Shown: positions 37,656-51,523 of the stretch, piece after piece | Layout of the letters: each line of letters starts with the position of its first letter | Numbering within the stretch: the stretch's first letter is position 1 | Origin: Planctomycetaceae bacterium | Lineage (GTDB): Bacteria > Planctomycetota > Phycisphaerae > Phycisphaerales > SM1A02 | DNA length: 64,000 bases | Assembly (NCBI GenBank): GCA_947490615.1 | Contig: CANLHK010000002.1 | Location: forward strand, 124,001 to 188,000 | Reading direction: 5' to 3' | The notes under the pieces: model-generated | The model's input: the letters and a program-made list of their open reading frames with translations, nothing else | Database searches by the model: none | What the model was told of the DNA's origin: nothing | Made by a program: the position numbers and the translations under genes

Positions 37656-38649
37656 GCGACTGTTCGCCGCGCGTAGGAAGCGCGCGACCGAGCGCGCTGA
37701 CAACCAACTTCAAATCCTCCCAGGCTTCTCTTCGAGCCTCGGTGGTTTGGTTTCGCAACAGGAACGCAGGATGAAGCGTGGGCATGACCGACGCTTCGAA
37801 CGAAGTCCCTTCTGCTGACGCGAGGCGCACAGCCACAAATCGGCCGCGCAAGGCACTGATCCCGAGCTCCGTCGTGAGAAAGAGTTTCGTCGCGGGCCCG
37901 CCGAGCGTCATGATGACGCGCGGCTGGATGATCGCCAATTGCGCCATGAGGTAGGGACCACACCCATCGATCTCGCTTTGAGTTGCCGGGCGATGCTCGG
38001 AGGGCGGCGCCTTGAGCACGGTGGTCGAATACACGGTCTCACGCGAAAGTCCGATGGCACGGAGCATCTCATCAAGCTTTTCGCCGACGCGCCCTGCGAA
38101 CGGTCGCTGAGACTCCCCTTCCGCGGCACTCGGCGCATCGCCGATGAGAACGAGTTCCGCCTCCGCAGTGCCTTCACCAAAGACCAGCGCACTGCGCGCT
38201 CGACGACTTGAACAGAAGCTGCACTCCTGGGCGTGCGAATGCTCGAGAGCCCGCAATTGCTCCGATTTCGTCGTTGCCCGCGGAACAGAAACGGCCGCCG
38301 AGATGCGCGGCTCGATGCGCGCGACACTTCTCTGAGCAATGAGGGGAGACGGGCGCGGCGCGGCGGCGTGTGCTTGCGGCGGGACCACAGTTTCCGCTTG
38401 ACGCGGCAGCGGCGCGGCACTGGTCGGAATTGCAGCGCGCTGCGGAGCGAAGAGCGCGGCGTCAAATCCTCGACTCGGAGCGTGCCGCTGTGGAAGCGAC
38501 GCTTCAGGCGATGGCGATTGCAACGCAGCCGCTGTTGCTGGGGCAGCGGAAGCAGTTCGAACGAAACCGACGGGCAGCAGCACATCCTCGACGCCGAGCA
38601 GCAGATCGGTCTCGACCTCAAGCATCCCGCGTCGAAGAAGTCCTGTCAT
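37630..38649 (-). CDS. Family 4/5-type uracil-DNA glycosylase with variable N-terminal region
   Basis: CSFCSSRRARSALVFGEG...LVLIGDAPSAAEGESQRPFAGRVGEKLDEML...PTLHPAFLLRN. Confidence 0.85.
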   Translation of the reverse strand: MTGLLRRGMLEVETDLLLGVEDVLLPVGFVRTASAAPATAAALQSPSPEASLPQRHAPSRGFDAALFAPQRAAIPTSAAPLPRQAETVVPPQAHAAAPRPSPLIAQRSVARIEPRISAAVSVPRATTKSEQLRALEHSHAQECSFCSSRRARSALVFGEGTAEAELVLIGDAPSAAEGESQRPFAGRVGEKLDEMLRAIGLSRETVYSTTVLKAPPSEHRPATQSEIDGCGPYLMAQLAIIQPRVIMTLGGPATKLFLTTELGISALRGRFVAVRLASAEGTSFEASVMPTLHPAFLLRNQTTEARREAWEDLKLVVSALGRALPTRGEQSLTQRAQSV

Positions 38650-38683
38650 CGATGGAGGCCTCGTGCGTGTCCTGAGCCGCGCC

Positions 38684-39451
38684 TCAGCGCTTGCGAGGAT
38701 CGCGTGCGTTGGACGGCTTGCCGACGGCAGACTTGCCGACAGCGGCTTCGCCCTTCTTCGCAGCCTTGGGCGTCACGATTTGGATCATCGATTGCGTGCG
38801 CAGCACCAAGCCGCAGTCCGAGCGAAGGTGGAAGCCCTGCACATGGGTCTCATTGCGGAAGTGCTGCACATCGATCAAGGACAGATTGTGCTTTCCAGCT
38901 GCGTCGGTCCACGCTGCGAAGAGCGAATCGTTCTCACGAGCGTGCTGCATCATCTCCTTGTAGGTCCCGATGTAGAGGTGATCCGACAAGGTCTCGGTCT
39001 GCATTGTCGTCATGTAGACGAGGTTGTCAGCGACCTTCTCTTCGAAGTCGCGCTCGCCCGCACAAGGAAGTGCAGCGATGAGTCCGCGGTCTGGAATCTG
39101 GTCGATGTGCTCAACCACGATCTCCGTCATGCAGAAGCCGTTGAGCGTGAAGCGCAGGCTGTGTCCGCCGCGGAAGATCCACGCCTCGGTCTCGTAGTCG
39201 CCGTGCTGAACGCGCTGGCGACCCTCGATCCCGAAGAACTCAGGGTGGAGCGCCTTTCGGAAGGAGAGGAGGTGGTAGCCCTGAAGGCTGTTTGCCTTCG
39301 TGGCGCCTGATGCCCCGCCATGCGAAGAAAAAGTTGGCGCAGCGCCGCTCGCGTGTCCCTCAGATCCCGCGTTGCCGCCGAATCCATTGGGAATGAAACC
39401 GCCCTGGCCCGTATTCGCGTCGTGATTCTGGTTCTGCATGAAATCCTGCAT
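38684..39451 (-). CDS. Hypothetical protein
   Basis: 255 aa ORF with Gly/Asn-rich N-terminus and well-folded-looking remainder; no family recognised. Confidence 0.6.
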   Translation of the reverse strand: MQDFMQNQNHDANTGQGGFIPNGFGGNAGSEGHASGAAPTFSSHGGASGATKANSLQGYHLLSFRKALHPEFFGIEGRQRVQHGDYETEAWIFRGGHSLRFTLNGFCMTEIVVEHIDQIPDRGLIAALPCAGERDFEEKVADNLVYMTTMQTETLSDHLYIGTYKEMMQHARENDSLFAAWTDAAGKHNLSLIDVQHFRNETHVQGFHLRSDCGLVLRTQSMIQIVTPKAAKKGEAAVGKSAVGKPSNARDPRKR

Positions 39452-39820
39452 TCAGGACTCGGGTTCATACCGAGTCGTTCGCCGCTTCGAGGTGCCCTGC
39501 TTGCCGACACCGCCTTTGATCAAACTGCTCGATCCAGTCGTGCCGTGCCCGTCCGTGCTTCGTTCTTGAGCACCACGGGAGATTCTCGAAGTTGCAGCCG
39601 CGGCCGCTGCCGTGCGAGTGCCGCGCATCGGGCGCCAACAGGGCGCCCTCCTCCAACGCCTGCTGGCCGTTGGGGTGGCGTATCTTTGCGGTTCATCGCC
39701 GAAAGACAAGGACAAAGTACGAACTTCGAGGCCTTTGCTTGGCGTGGCGGAGTCGGGTTCTCGGAAGATCGAAGACTCAGAATGCCGAATTCGGACGCTC
39801 CGCTGAGTGCGGGACTCTTG

Positions 39821-39856
39821 AAAAAGGCGGATGGCCTGCCCTCGTCGGACAGGCCA

Positions 39857-39859
<3 letters not shown>
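39821..39859 (-). terminator. Rho-independent terminator of rnpB
   Basis: Minus strand GGATGGCCTG...CAGGCCATCC GCC TTTTT. Confidence 0.85.
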
Positions 39860-40272
<413 letters not shown>

Positions 40273-40391
40273 ACTCTACCTTGTCGCTGGCCTCACGGTG
40301 AGGTGTTCCGAGGGACTTGAGCAATCCGCGGGAGTTGCTATGCTCCTCCATTCGCCCCAGAACAGCCTGAGGGCGAGAAGGAACTTTCGCC

Positions 40392-40712
40392 ATGTACGCA
40401 ATCGTCGAAGACAGCGGTACCCAAATCAAGCTCCAGAAGGGCGATGTCGTTGATATCGATCTTCGCGACGCCGAGGATGGGTCAACCATGACCTTCGATC
40501 GTGTGCTCGCGGTAGGCGATGTGTCTGGCACGGCGCCCGCCAAGCTCGGACTCCCCTATCTCACAGGCGCGACGGTGACCGCGAGAGTGCTTGGCGAGGC
40601 CGACGGACCAAAGGTTCTTGTTGGCAAGTACAAGCGCCGCAAGGGCTATCGCAAGACGATTGGCCACAAGCAGCACTACATCCGCATCGAAGTTCTCTCG
40701 ATCAATGCGTGA
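40392..40712 (+). CDS. rplU: 50S ribosomal protein L21
   Basis: MYAIVEDSGTQIKLQKGDVVDIDL...VLVGKYKRRKGYRKTIGHKQHYIRIEV. Confidence 0.95.
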   Translation: MYAIVEDSGTQIKLQKGDVVDIDLRDAEDGSTMTFDRVLAVGDVSGTAPAKLGLPYLTGATVTARVLGEADGPKVLVGKYKRRKGYRKTIGHKQHYIRIEVLSINA

Positions 40713-40769
40713 TCGTTGACGCCGCGCTGCCCGAACGGGCGTGCGCTCCGTCGACCACCACTCGGACAA

Positions 40770-40799
40770 GGCCGCGCGTTCAGCGCGGCCTTCTTCTTT
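40770..40799 (+). terminator. Terminator after rplU
   Basis: GGCCGCGC GTTCA GCGCGGCC TTCTTCTTT. Confidence 0.8.
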
Positions 40800-40822
40800 G
40801 GTTGATCACTTTGAAGTGCCCG

Positions 40823-41754
40823 TCACTCGCCGCGCAGCGTGAGCTCGATCGGGTCGACATCAAATCCCCGCAGCATGGCCTCGACGCTCTCACTGTGCGC
40901 GGTTCGAGCAGAGAGCCGAATGGTGTCGGCGAGCGCAGCGATGCGCAGTCGCATGCGTCGGTGTCCATCCTGAAGAGCCGCCGCGCCGGCGGCCGTCGGC
41001 CGCTCCGCCTCGATGATCGTTTGGATCGTCGGCTCATCACGGTCGAGCTCGACCGCCGACTCCTCGACGGATGAGCCGTCGCGTCGCCGCCACGCCAAGA
41101 GTGCAGACGAGATCGTGGCCAGACCACCGTCACCGACGAGTGTGAATGCCGTCGCTTCGGCGCCCGCGCCGACGGCGAGTGTTCCAAGTCCGCGTTGCCC
41201 GACGACGCTCGCCGTGATCGTTCCATCCTTACCGCCGAACGCGATGACTTCGTCGATCGTGCCAAGAACAGTGAGTGCGGACGCCGCAGCAACCCGCAGA
41301 CCTTCAGCGAGATGAAACTCGCTTGGCACCGCGATCGCTGCCTGAAAGACGCTGACACGGCCAAACGCCTCGCACACACTCAGCAGCGTGCGGCCCGTCT
41401 GCATCCTGCGAAAACTCGGAGCGGTCTCACATTGTGGGACGGCGAGAAGAAACGGAAGCTCGCACGCGCCAGCGACGATGGCGATGTCTTCGCTGGCCAG
41501 TGCCTCGCGATCAAGTTCTCCCAGCGGCGCGCACCGATCAATCCACAGTGCGTCGGTTGTCGCGACGGCAAGTTGGCGAAGGTCATCGAAGGCCTCGGCG
41601 CCAAAACGCTCGCTCAGCATTCGGCGAACGCGCACGTCATCACTGCCAACCCGCGTTGGAGCCAAGCGGGGATCCGACAAGATCCGCACAGCGCGATCAG
41701 CGCGCGCGCCTTCGATCCATGCGGAGATTTCGCGCGGTTCAAAGGGATGGCGCA
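40823..41754 (-). CDS. Hypothetical protein
   Basis: ORF continuous from GTG at 41754 (VRHPFEPREISAWIEGARADRAVRILSDPRL...); the upstream part of the 402-aa ORF overlaps the aminotransferase and is rejected. Confidence 0.55.
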
Positions 41755-42959
41755 CGCGCGGGCTCCTGCTTGAGCTCTGACGACGCGCCGCGGCCAAACC
41801 GCGCCGCGTACGCGGACAACCGCTCCAACGCGCCGTCGATGGTCGCGTCCTTCTTACAGAACGCGATCCGAACGAGCGACTTCGCTTTGGCCTTGTTGAG
41901 ATAGAACGCGCCTGGTGGAATCGCGGCGACTCCACCGTGTTCAACAAGATGGCGGCAGAACGCGAAGTCGTCAGCGAATCCAAACCGCCCGTGATTCGCG
42001 AGCACGAAGTAGCTCCCCTGCGGCGCCTCACAGGAGAGTCCGCAGGCGCGCAATCCCGTCACCATGCGGTCGCGGCGTGCGCGGTATTCGCTGCGGAACT
42101 CTTCGTAGTACGCGTCAGGCGCGGTGAGTGCGACCGCGGCCGCAGCCTGTAACGGAGTCGGCGCACAGAAGCTCGCGAACTGATGCGCTGAGCGGACGGC
42201 GGCCGCGAGCGGCGCAGGAGCGATCGCCCAACCGACTTTCCATCCTGTAAACGAGAAAGACTTTCCGAGGCTTCCCAGCACAATCGTGCGCTCGCGCATG
42301 CCTGGCTCAGAGGCGAGGGTGCGATGACGCGTCTCGTACCAGAGTTCCTCGTAGACCTCATCGCTGAGAACGATGAGATCAAACTCCACCGCGACACGCA
42401 CGATCGCCGCGCGCTCCTCGTCATCCAAGATGCGCCCACTGGGATTGTGCGGACTGTTGACGAGCAGCATCCTCGTCTTTGGTGTGATGGCAGCACGCAG
42501 CGCCGCTTCATCGACGCGAAAGCCGGGCGCTTCGAGCGTCACAATCTTGGCTACGCCGCCCGCCATCACGACCGACGCTGGATACGAGTCATAGAACGGC
42601 TCAAAGAGCACGACTTCATCACCAGGTTCAAGGAGCGCGAGCATGCAATCGAGAATCGCTTCCGTCGCGCCGCAGGTCACGACGACATCGCGCTCGGCGT
42701 CGTAGGTCAGACCGCTGGTCTTCTCAAAGCGCTCGACGATGGCCTTGGTCAACTCAGGCAGGCCCGTCATCCGCGCGTATTGCCCACTTCGATCGCGGAT
42801 CGCTTTGATCGCCGCCTCTTTGAGAAACTCTGGGCCATCGAAGTCGGGCGCACCTTGTCCAAGATTGAGCGCGCCGTGTTTGACAGCCAGCGCAGTCATC
42901 TCCGCGAAGATCGTCGCACCGAAAGGCTTGAGCCGCGAGTTGACACCGAAGCTGCGCAT
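41739..42959 (-). CDS. PLP-dependent class I/II aminotransferase (methionine/kynurenine type)
   Basis: LNLGQGAPDFDGPEFLKEAA, NSPHNPSGRI, LGSLGKSFSFTGWKVGWAIAP; start trimmed to 42959. Confidence 0.9.
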   Translation of the reverse strand: MRSFGVNSRLKPFGATIFAEMTALAVKHGALNLGQGAPDFDGPEFLKEAAIKAIRDRSGQYARMTGLPELTKAIVERFEKTSGLTYDAERDVVVTCGATEAILDCMLALLEPGDEVVLFEPFYDSYPASVVMAGGVAKIVTLEAPGFRVDEAALRAAITPKTRMLLVNSPHNPSGRILDDEERAAIVRVAVEFDLIVLSDEVYEELWYETRHRTLASEPGMRERTIVLGSLGKSFSFTGWKVGWAIAPAPLAAAVRSAHQFASFCAPTPLQAAAAVALTAPDAYYEEFRSEYRARRDRMVTGLRACGLSCEAPQGSYFVLANHGRFGFADDFAFCRHLVEHGGVAAIPPGAFYLNKAKAKSLVRIAFCKKDATIDGALERLSAYAARFGRGASSELKQEPARAPSL

Positions 42960-43003
42960 GACTCGATCGTACCGATCTGCGCACTGCTCGGTAGACTCGC
43001 AGC

Positions 43004-43753
43004 GTGGGCCAACCAGAACCAAATGCAACGCTCCGACTTGAGATCGTCCACGAGGATGCCTTGGTGATCGTGGCCAACAAAGCACCTGGCATGGTGTCGG
43101 AGCCGGGCACTTCGCATCGCTCGGACAGCCTGCTGAATGCCTTGGTTTCCCGCTATGGCGGCAAGTTGCTCCGCCTCGGAGAGCGCCGCGACTACGGGCT
43201 CCTCCATCGACTCGATCGGCAAACCAGCGGATGCGTCGCCTGCGCGCTCGACCCTGATGCCTACGACGCGATCCGTGCGCAATTCGAGGCGCGCACCGTC
43301 GACAAGTGTTATCTCGCGATCGTGCGAGGGAGCATGCCTGCGGGGAAGTGCACCGTTGATCGACCACTCCTCGAGAAGCGCGTTCCGTCGGATGAAGGCA
43401 CTCGATTGGTGAGTCTGCTTTCGTCGGAAGGGAAACCAGCGACGACAGACTTTGAAGTGCTCGCAACCAGCGCGAAGAACTGCCTCGTCGCGTGCACGCC
43501 GCACACGGGCCGACTCCATCAGATTCGCGTGCACCTCGCCCATCTCGGATTCCCCGTCGAGGGCGAAGCGCTTTACGGCGTAGGCGCTCGTGTGCTGCCT
43601 TCGATGAAGGGTGCCGATCGCACGCTCGGACTCCACGCGTGGAAGCTCGGATTCACACACGGATCGGGACGCGTCGACGCCTGCGCGAAGCCGAGCAAGA
43701 AGTTTCTCGCGCTCGCGAGAGAACTCGCGCTCCAACACGATTCCCTCCAATGA
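43004..43753 (+). CDS. RluA-family pseudouridine synthase
   Basis: LLHRLDRQTSGCVACAL (HRLDxxTSG), PHTGRLHQIRVHLAHLGFPVEGEALYG. Confidence 0.92.
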   Translation: MGQPEPNATLRLEIVHEDALVIVANKAPGMVSEPGTSHRSDSLLNALVSRYGGKLLRLGERRDYGLLHRLDRQTSGCVACALDPDAYDAIRAQFEARTVDKCYLAIVRGSMPAGKCTVDRPLLEKRVPSDEGTRLVSLLSSEGKPATTDFEVLATSAKNCLVACTPHTGRLHQIRVHLAHLGFPVEGEALYGVGARVLPSMKGADRTLGLHAWKLGFTHGSGRVDACAKPSKKFLALARELALQHDSLQ

Positions 43754-43756
43754 AAC

Positions 43757-43781
43757 AGGCCGCCCATGAGGGGCGGCCTGT
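43757..43781. terminator. Bidirectional terminator hairpin
   Basis: AGGCCGCCC ATGA GGGGCGGCCT between convergent genes. Confidence 0.6.
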
Positions 43782-43804
43782 GGACTTTCCATTGGATGCG
43801 AAGA

Positions 43805-46300
<2,496 letters not shown>

Positions 46301-46658
46301 GATTTGGCTGTCTTCCTATTGCGTGGCGTCGCGAGACGGCACAAGGAGTAATGAAACGAGCACTGAAGCTGACCCGACGCGCTCGACCCCGTTCCCTGAG
46401 CTCGATTCGGATCGAGTTTGGGAGCAGAACGACGAACGATTCGAATCGACGGAGAACTGACGAACGGGATGTCTCTGGCGTTTGAGGACTTGGTGGTGGC
46501 CGTTGGGTTCCTCCACCCATCGACCTGCCACGAACCCCTGCGCGCATCTCTCGGCAAGGGGGCGGAATCGTAACGAGTTTTCATCCCCTCGGATGGTGGG
46601 GCTCGAGGCATCGCGTGCCTCATCTTCGGTCACGATCGGCTATATTCTCGCTCCCGCT

Positions 46659-46730
46659 GCGGGCGTAGCTCAGCGGTAGAGCGGCAGCCTTCCAAGCTGC
46701 ATGTCGAGGGTTCGATCCCCTTCGCCCGCT
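46659..46730 (+). tRNA. tRNA-Gly (TCC)
   Basis: GCGGGCG TA GCTC AGCGGTA GAGC G GCAGC CTTCCAA GCTGC ATGTC GAGGG TTCGATC CCCTT CGCCCGC. Confidence 0.95.
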
Positions 46731-46757
46731 TTCGCACTGTCTCGTGCGAGTGCGATT

Positions 46758-47420
46758 TCACTTCAGGTGCGGCTTGCGCGCGATGATGTGGTGCACATGC
46801 CACCGCTTCGAGGCGCCGCGTCCGATGTGTCCAAGCCGATTGACCTCTTCGCGGTGAAGAAACTCGAACCCCTCGAAGAGTCCGCTGAGTTCGCTGTCGG
46901 TGTGCGCGGACATGGTGTTCGGTGCGGCGTGCACGATGAAGTCGTCGTCGTGACCAAAGAACTGCGCCACGAAGAGACCCCCGGGCTCAAGGCACGAGAG
47001 AAGCGTCGGCATCACACGCGATAGGTCAGCGCTCCGCACGAAGGGCAGGACAAAGCCTGCGTGCACGAGGCCAAACTGCCCTGCGCTGAGTTGGCTCGCG
47101 AACTGTTCCGCCGTGGCATGATGAAGTGTGAGGAACGCACCGTCGAGGCTCCGCTCTCCCGCGACCGCCGCGGCGGTCTGCTCGAGCATCGAGGCATAAG
47201 GGTCGAGGGCCACGACCTTGAATCCATGCTGGAGGAGGAGAACGACCTCGCGACCTGGACCGCAGCCTACATCGAGCGCCGTCTTCCTGACACTTGGTTC
47301 AAAGAGCCCCAGCGCGCGGACGAGCTCTGCCCGAGGCGGCATCCCCGCTGTTCCAGAAAGATATTGCTCGAGACGCGCTCGATCGAAAGCAGGGACGAAA
47401 GGGTCAGGTGAAGGGGTCAC
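46758..47420 (-). CDS. Class I SAM-dependent methyltransferase
   Basis: KTALDVGCGPGREVVLLLQHGFKVVALDPYASML. Confidence 0.85.
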   Translation of the reverse strand: MTPSPDPFVPAFDRARLEQYLSGTAGMPPRAELVRALGLFEPSVRKTALDVGCGPGREVVLLLQHGFKVVALDPYASMLEQTAAAVAGERSLDGAFLTLHHATAEQFASQLSAGQFGLVHAGFVLPFVRSADLSRVMPTLLSCLEPGGLFVAQFFGHDDDFIVHAAPNTMSAHTDSELSGLFEGFEFLHREEVNRLGHIGRGASKRWHVHHIIARKPHLK

Positions 47421-47701
47421 TCACGCAGGCTACGGTGCCGCCGCCACTTCGGAAGTCGAGACCGCGAGAGAGTTTGGCTCCCGAGACTCCAACCGCGTCC
47501 CATAGGTAATCGCCCTAGGGCAAATGCCTTACGCGCGGAGAATTAGAGATGTCAACTCCAACCCGAGATACAGGAATTCACGAGAAAGGCCCGACCCTGA
47601 GTTGCGCCTCGGAGCACTCGCCACACACTCCAAGTCTCAGCGTGCGTGTCGCGAGAGGGCGTACTCCAACAACACCCACTGCTTGGGAGAGGAAAGAAAA
47701 G

Positions 47702-48466
47702 ATGTTTGCACCCACCCCCACGTCTCTGCGTGCGATTGCCGCCACCGCCTTGTTTTGCGGTGCGGCGTGTGCTTTGCCAGCTTCCGCAGACTCCCAGATC
47801 AACCTTGCGCTCGTCGGACCGACGACCCCTGTGGTTGTGAACCAAGTCATCGATGTCAAGCTGCGCGCCACGCAGGAGCAGATCGGCTCCCTCGTCGGTA
47901 CGAGTTTCGTCGCCATTGACTGCATCCTGGGCTGGAACCCAAAGCAACTGCAACTCGTCGGACTCGTGTCGGCAGGTTCGGTGCCGTTACTCAGCTCTTA
48001 CTTTCCGACACCGACCAGCGACTACACGGGCATCAACGAGATCGTGCCTCCCGCCGACGGCAACGCGCTCTACTACGCACTCGCGCCGCTGGGCAATCCC
48101 GTGCAGGTGCCGCTGACGGGCGTGCAAGTCGTGACCTTCCGCTTCCGCGTGAAGACCGCCTTCGCGAAATCGACCATCACCATTCTGCCGACCCTGAACA
48201 TTCGTACGCCTGCGGACACCATCGTCTATGACGGCACGGTCCCAGGGCTCGATGTCACTGGAACGCTGAGCCCATCCGTCGTGGTGCAGGCACCCGCCTG
48301 CCCTGCTGACTTTGACGGTAATGGCGCGGTCGGTTCGCCCGACCTTGCCACCATGCTGAATTCATGGGGTACTGCAGGCCCTGCTGACCTCAATGGCTCG
48401 GGCGTCGTGGACGCTCCTGACCTCGGCATCCTGTTGGGCAGCTGGGGCGCGTGCCCTGGAACCTAA
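47702..48466 (+). CDS. Secreted protein, cohesin-like domain plus C-terminal paired dockerin-like tail
   Basis: Signal peptide; SQINLALVGPTTPVVVNQVIDVKLRA... cohesin-like; tail DFDGNGAVGSPDLATMLNSWG...DLNGSGVVDAPDLGILLGSWGACP. Confidence 0.8.
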   Translation: MFAPTPTSLRAIAATALFCGAACALPASADSQINLALVGPTTPVVVNQVIDVKLRATQEQIGSLVGTSFVAIDCILGWNPKQLQLVGLVSAGSVPLLSSYFPTPTSDYTGINEIVPPADGNALYYALAPLGNPVQVPLTGVQVVTFRFRVKTAFAKSTITILPTLNIRTPADTIVYDGTVPGLDVTGTLSPSVVVQAPACPADFDGNGAVGSPDLATMLNSWGTAGPADLNGSGVVDAPDLGILLGSWGACPGT

Positions 48467-48510
48467 GTTGTTCCGTTGAGGAATCTCGGTTCGTGGCTCG
48501 GACAAGCATC

Positions 48511-49458
48511 ATGGAGAACACATTGCGCTCAAATCCGTGGTGGCACCTGCTCAGCGCAGTCGGGATCTCTGTTGCTTGTCAATGGGCGCATGCTGGAGGC
48601 GTAAGCGTTGAACTCGCGACACCGCGATGCGTGGAGATCGGCGGAGAGATTCTGGTCGATCTCCATATCGGCGTGAATGCGCCCAATGTCGTGGGACTTC
48701 AGAGTGCTCTCACCTACGACGCGAGTGTGCTGCAATTCATTGGGCCTGAAGCGGGCGATGCGCCGTTCGATCTTCCGATCTTCTTCACTCACAACGCAGT
48801 CCTGCACAAGATCGATCTTGCGGTCGGCATCTCGCCAGGCGGGTCGCCGTCCGTTGGAAACGTTGTCGCCAAGCGGCTCCGCTTCCTCGTGCTAGGAAAT
48901 GAACTCGACTGTCTTCCCGCGCACTCCGTGAGTTTCCGCTCGGACAAGCAGATCCGGAACTTGCTCACGGACTCAGAGGGCACGCCGATCTTGCCCGCGC
49001 TCTCGAGTCTCACCGAGCTCAACACTGGACCGCGTCCAAATGTGGTGGCAGGAGCCGATGTCTTGGGAGTGCCGCCGCTGGGATCCATGACGCTCGTGAC
49101 CACGCTTGGCGTCGTGACCGCTTCGGGATGCGGACCAGGGTTGTCGTTGACTTTCGTCCGCAGCGACGGTGAAACGAACATCTCCGCGGGCTACAGCCGC
49201 ATCAATAGCCCAGTGCAAATCACTTGGCGCGTCACCGATGAGTGCGGACGGTTCGCCGAAGATTCGCAACTCGTCATCGTGCAGGTTGGACTTGGCGACC
49301 TGACGCAAGATGGAACGGTCGATGGTGGTGATCTCGCGGTCCTGCTGAACGCGTGGGGCCCCGCCCCGAGCGGTCTCGGCGACATCGACGACGACCAGGT
49401 CGTCGACGCCAGCGATCTCGCGATCCTGCTCAACAATTGGGGCCCCGTGGCACCTTGA
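48511..49458 (+). CDS. Secreted protein, cohesin-like domain plus C-terminal paired dockerin-like tail
   Basis: Signal peptide ending WAHAGG; NVVGLQSALTYDASVLQFIG cohesin-like; tail GDLTQDGTVDGGDLAVLLNAWG...DIDDDQVVDASDLAILLNNWG. Confidence 0.78.
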   Translation: MENTLRSNPWWHLLSAVGISVACQWAHAGGVSVELATPRCVEIGGEILVDLHIGVNAPNVVGLQSALTYDASVLQFIGPEAGDAPFDLPIFFTHNAVLHKIDLAVGISPGGSPSVGNVVAKRLRFLVLGNELDCLPAHSVSFRSDKQIRNLLTDSEGTPILPALSSLTELNTGPRPNVVAGADVLGVPPLGSMTLVTTLGVVTASGCGPGLSLTFVRSDGETNISAGYSRINSPVQITWRVTDECGRFAEDSQLVIVQVGLGDLTQDGTVDGGDLAVLLNAWGPAPSGLGDIDDDQVVDASDLAILLNNWGPVAP

Positions 49459-49507
49459 ACGAGGTGCGCGCTCCGACGATTCTCTGTCGGTGCTGTATCG
49501 TGGACGC

Positions 49508-51136
49508 GTGCCCAAGACTTCGATTCAATCCCTCCTTGTCGCGGCGTTTGCTGCGCTGTCGGTGAGTGCCTGCGCCCCTGCTGCGCTTCAGGGAGCCGCG
49601 GACCGAACCGAGGTCGTGATCCTCTCCCCGAATCCAGCAAACACCAGCGAGTGCGATGTTGCGGATTTGCGCGGCGTCGCGCTTACAGAGATCCAAGGGC
49701 AAGCGCGCAGCGCGAGCGATGCTCCTGACCTTGCACCTGCGCTGCGCAACCTCCGACAGCACTCGACCTTTACCATTGGTGCGGGCGATTTCATCCTCCG
49801 CGCAACCGTCGTCTTTGATGAAGCCAACGGTCGTGGCGCTGGGGTCGTCTTCGATGGCGGAGTGGTACGACTCGATGATCCCGAGTGGGGCGCCGTGCTC
49901 ACGGGCCGACTCTTCGGTGGCGGAACTTTCCCCCTCGAGACCGAACGACCGGCCAGTGCGCGGCCTGGTGCACCCATCGAGGTCGAGATTGAGCGACGCG
50001 ATGGCACCCTGACTGTGCGCCTCAACGAGTTTGAGATGGGGAGCCTCGGGATCAAGGGTTTTGCGCTTGGTCGCATCGGATTCGACCTTGCCGGTGGCGG
50101 CATGCGCGTCCTCGAGTGTCGAGTCGAGGGAGATGTGAGCAAGCTCGAGCGACCGCTCGCGCTCTTTACCGCGGCCGACGGCGACATTGACGAGTTTCGC
50201 GATCCGAGCGTTGCGTCCGACGGCGCGCAGGCCATCGTCAGCGCCATCGCTGTGTCGACCGCCGAAGATGGATCAACGCAGACGGCGCTTCATGTCCGCC
50301 GTGTCTCGACCACTGGCCTACCGAGCCCTGCCGCGATCGTCGACACACTCGGTGCGAGCGTGGACTTGGCAGTGCTCGGATTTCGCAGGGGCGACGCGCG
50401 GCCCTGGAAGTTGCTCATCCAAGAGGTCACTCCCCAACGACTCGTCGAGAAACTGGTCGCGCTCGATTCTGCGGATGGGTCTGTGTTCTCGAAGGTCGCG
50501 GAAGTCGAATCCACCGCTGACGGAGCGAGTGCACCACTCCAGTTGGTCGCAGGAGCCATTCGAACGCTGGCGGATGGACGCATGGTCGCTGGAGCAACGC
50601 GTCTGGTCGGGCGAAGCGTGCGCGCCTGCGTGGTCACGCTCGATACGGCCGACCACTGGATGGTGAGCGAGCTCGATGCGCAACCAGCCTGCGACCCGAT
50701 TTGGATGACGGATTCCACAGTCCTCCTTCGCGTTCCGCGTGAGGGAACGCGCGAGCTCCTCCATGACTCTGTGCGCACGCCCGCAGCGGGATTGACGGGC
50801 GGGTCCGCCATTGCTGCCTCGATCACAGCGGTTGGAGGCTCCGTCAAGCTCGCCCGCGCCGATGCGGCGTTTCCGTATCCGTTCGACGAGCTCACAAGCG
50901 CCGATGGAGGGAAGTCGTGGGCGGTCAGCCGCGTGCTGTGGGGTGGATCCTCTGGTCAGGCGTGTGCAGCCGACCTTGGCGCCAATCGCCTGATCGTGTT
51001 CGAGGGAGGGGATCGCGCCCGTCGCGAACATGTATTGGTCCTTCAACTCCCGCCCGCCCTCCCGCTGACTCCATCTGACGCGCCGTCGAGCGCTCCCGCG
51101 GGTGAGCGCGCACGAGCTCCCAAACCGAATCCATAA
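49508..51136 (+). CDS. Secreted/lipoprotein-like hypothetical protein
   Basis: N-terminal SLLVAAFAALSVSAC lipobox-like; later beta-rich, possibly BNR/sialidase-like (FDELTSADGGKSWAVSR); GTG start proposed. Confidence 0.7.
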   Translation: MPKTSIQSLLVAAFAALSVSACAPAALQGAADRTEVVILSPNPANTSECDVADLRGVALTEIQGQARSASDAPDLAPALRNLRQHSTFTIGAGDFILRATVVFDEANGRGAGVVFDGGVVRLDDPEWGAVLTGRLFGGGTFPLETERPASARPGAPIEVEIERRDGTLTVRLNEFEMGSLGIKGFALGRIGFDLAGGGMRVLECRVEGDVSKLERPLALFTAADGDIDEFRDPSVASDGAQAIVSAIAVSTAEDGSTQTALHVRRVSTTGLPSPAAIVDTLGASVDLAVLGFRRGDARPWKLLIQEVTPQRLVEKLVALDSADGSVFSKVAEVESTADGASAPLQLVAGAIRTLADGRMVAGATRLVGRSVRACVVTLDTADHWMVSELDAQPACDPIWMTDSTVLLRVPREGTRELLHDSVRTPAAGLTGGSAIAASITAVGGSVKLARADAAFPYPFDELTSADGGKSWAVSRVLWGGSSGQACAADLGANRLIVFEGGDRARREHVLVLQLPPALPLTPSDAPSSAPAGERARAPKPNP

Positions 51137-51523
51137 ATCGACTCCGAAGACGGTGGCTGTGAAGGCCTGTCTTCAACGATGACCGCCTGCGAGATGCTCG
51201 GTGTCCAGTTCAGCACGATCCACGGTCAGCGTGGCGAGGTCCGCAACTGCCAAATTTCGAAGGGTGAGAATCGGTCTCGGCTGCCTTAGACCCCGCACGA
51301 GCATGGAATTGAACACCCCAAAGATCGCTCAGAGGGGCCGTTGGAGAAGGTCTTTATCGATTCTGCGGGGATCCGAGTTGGCATTCAAAGGTTGCGCGAC
51401 ATCTTCATTATGGATCCGCAGGCCCATCCACCGTACGGCTGGGTTTGTCCAATGGAATGAGAGAGAGCCCAGCGAGTAGGCTCGGCCAAGTACTTGCCCC
51501 AAAGACTCTAAAGGAGCTTGAAG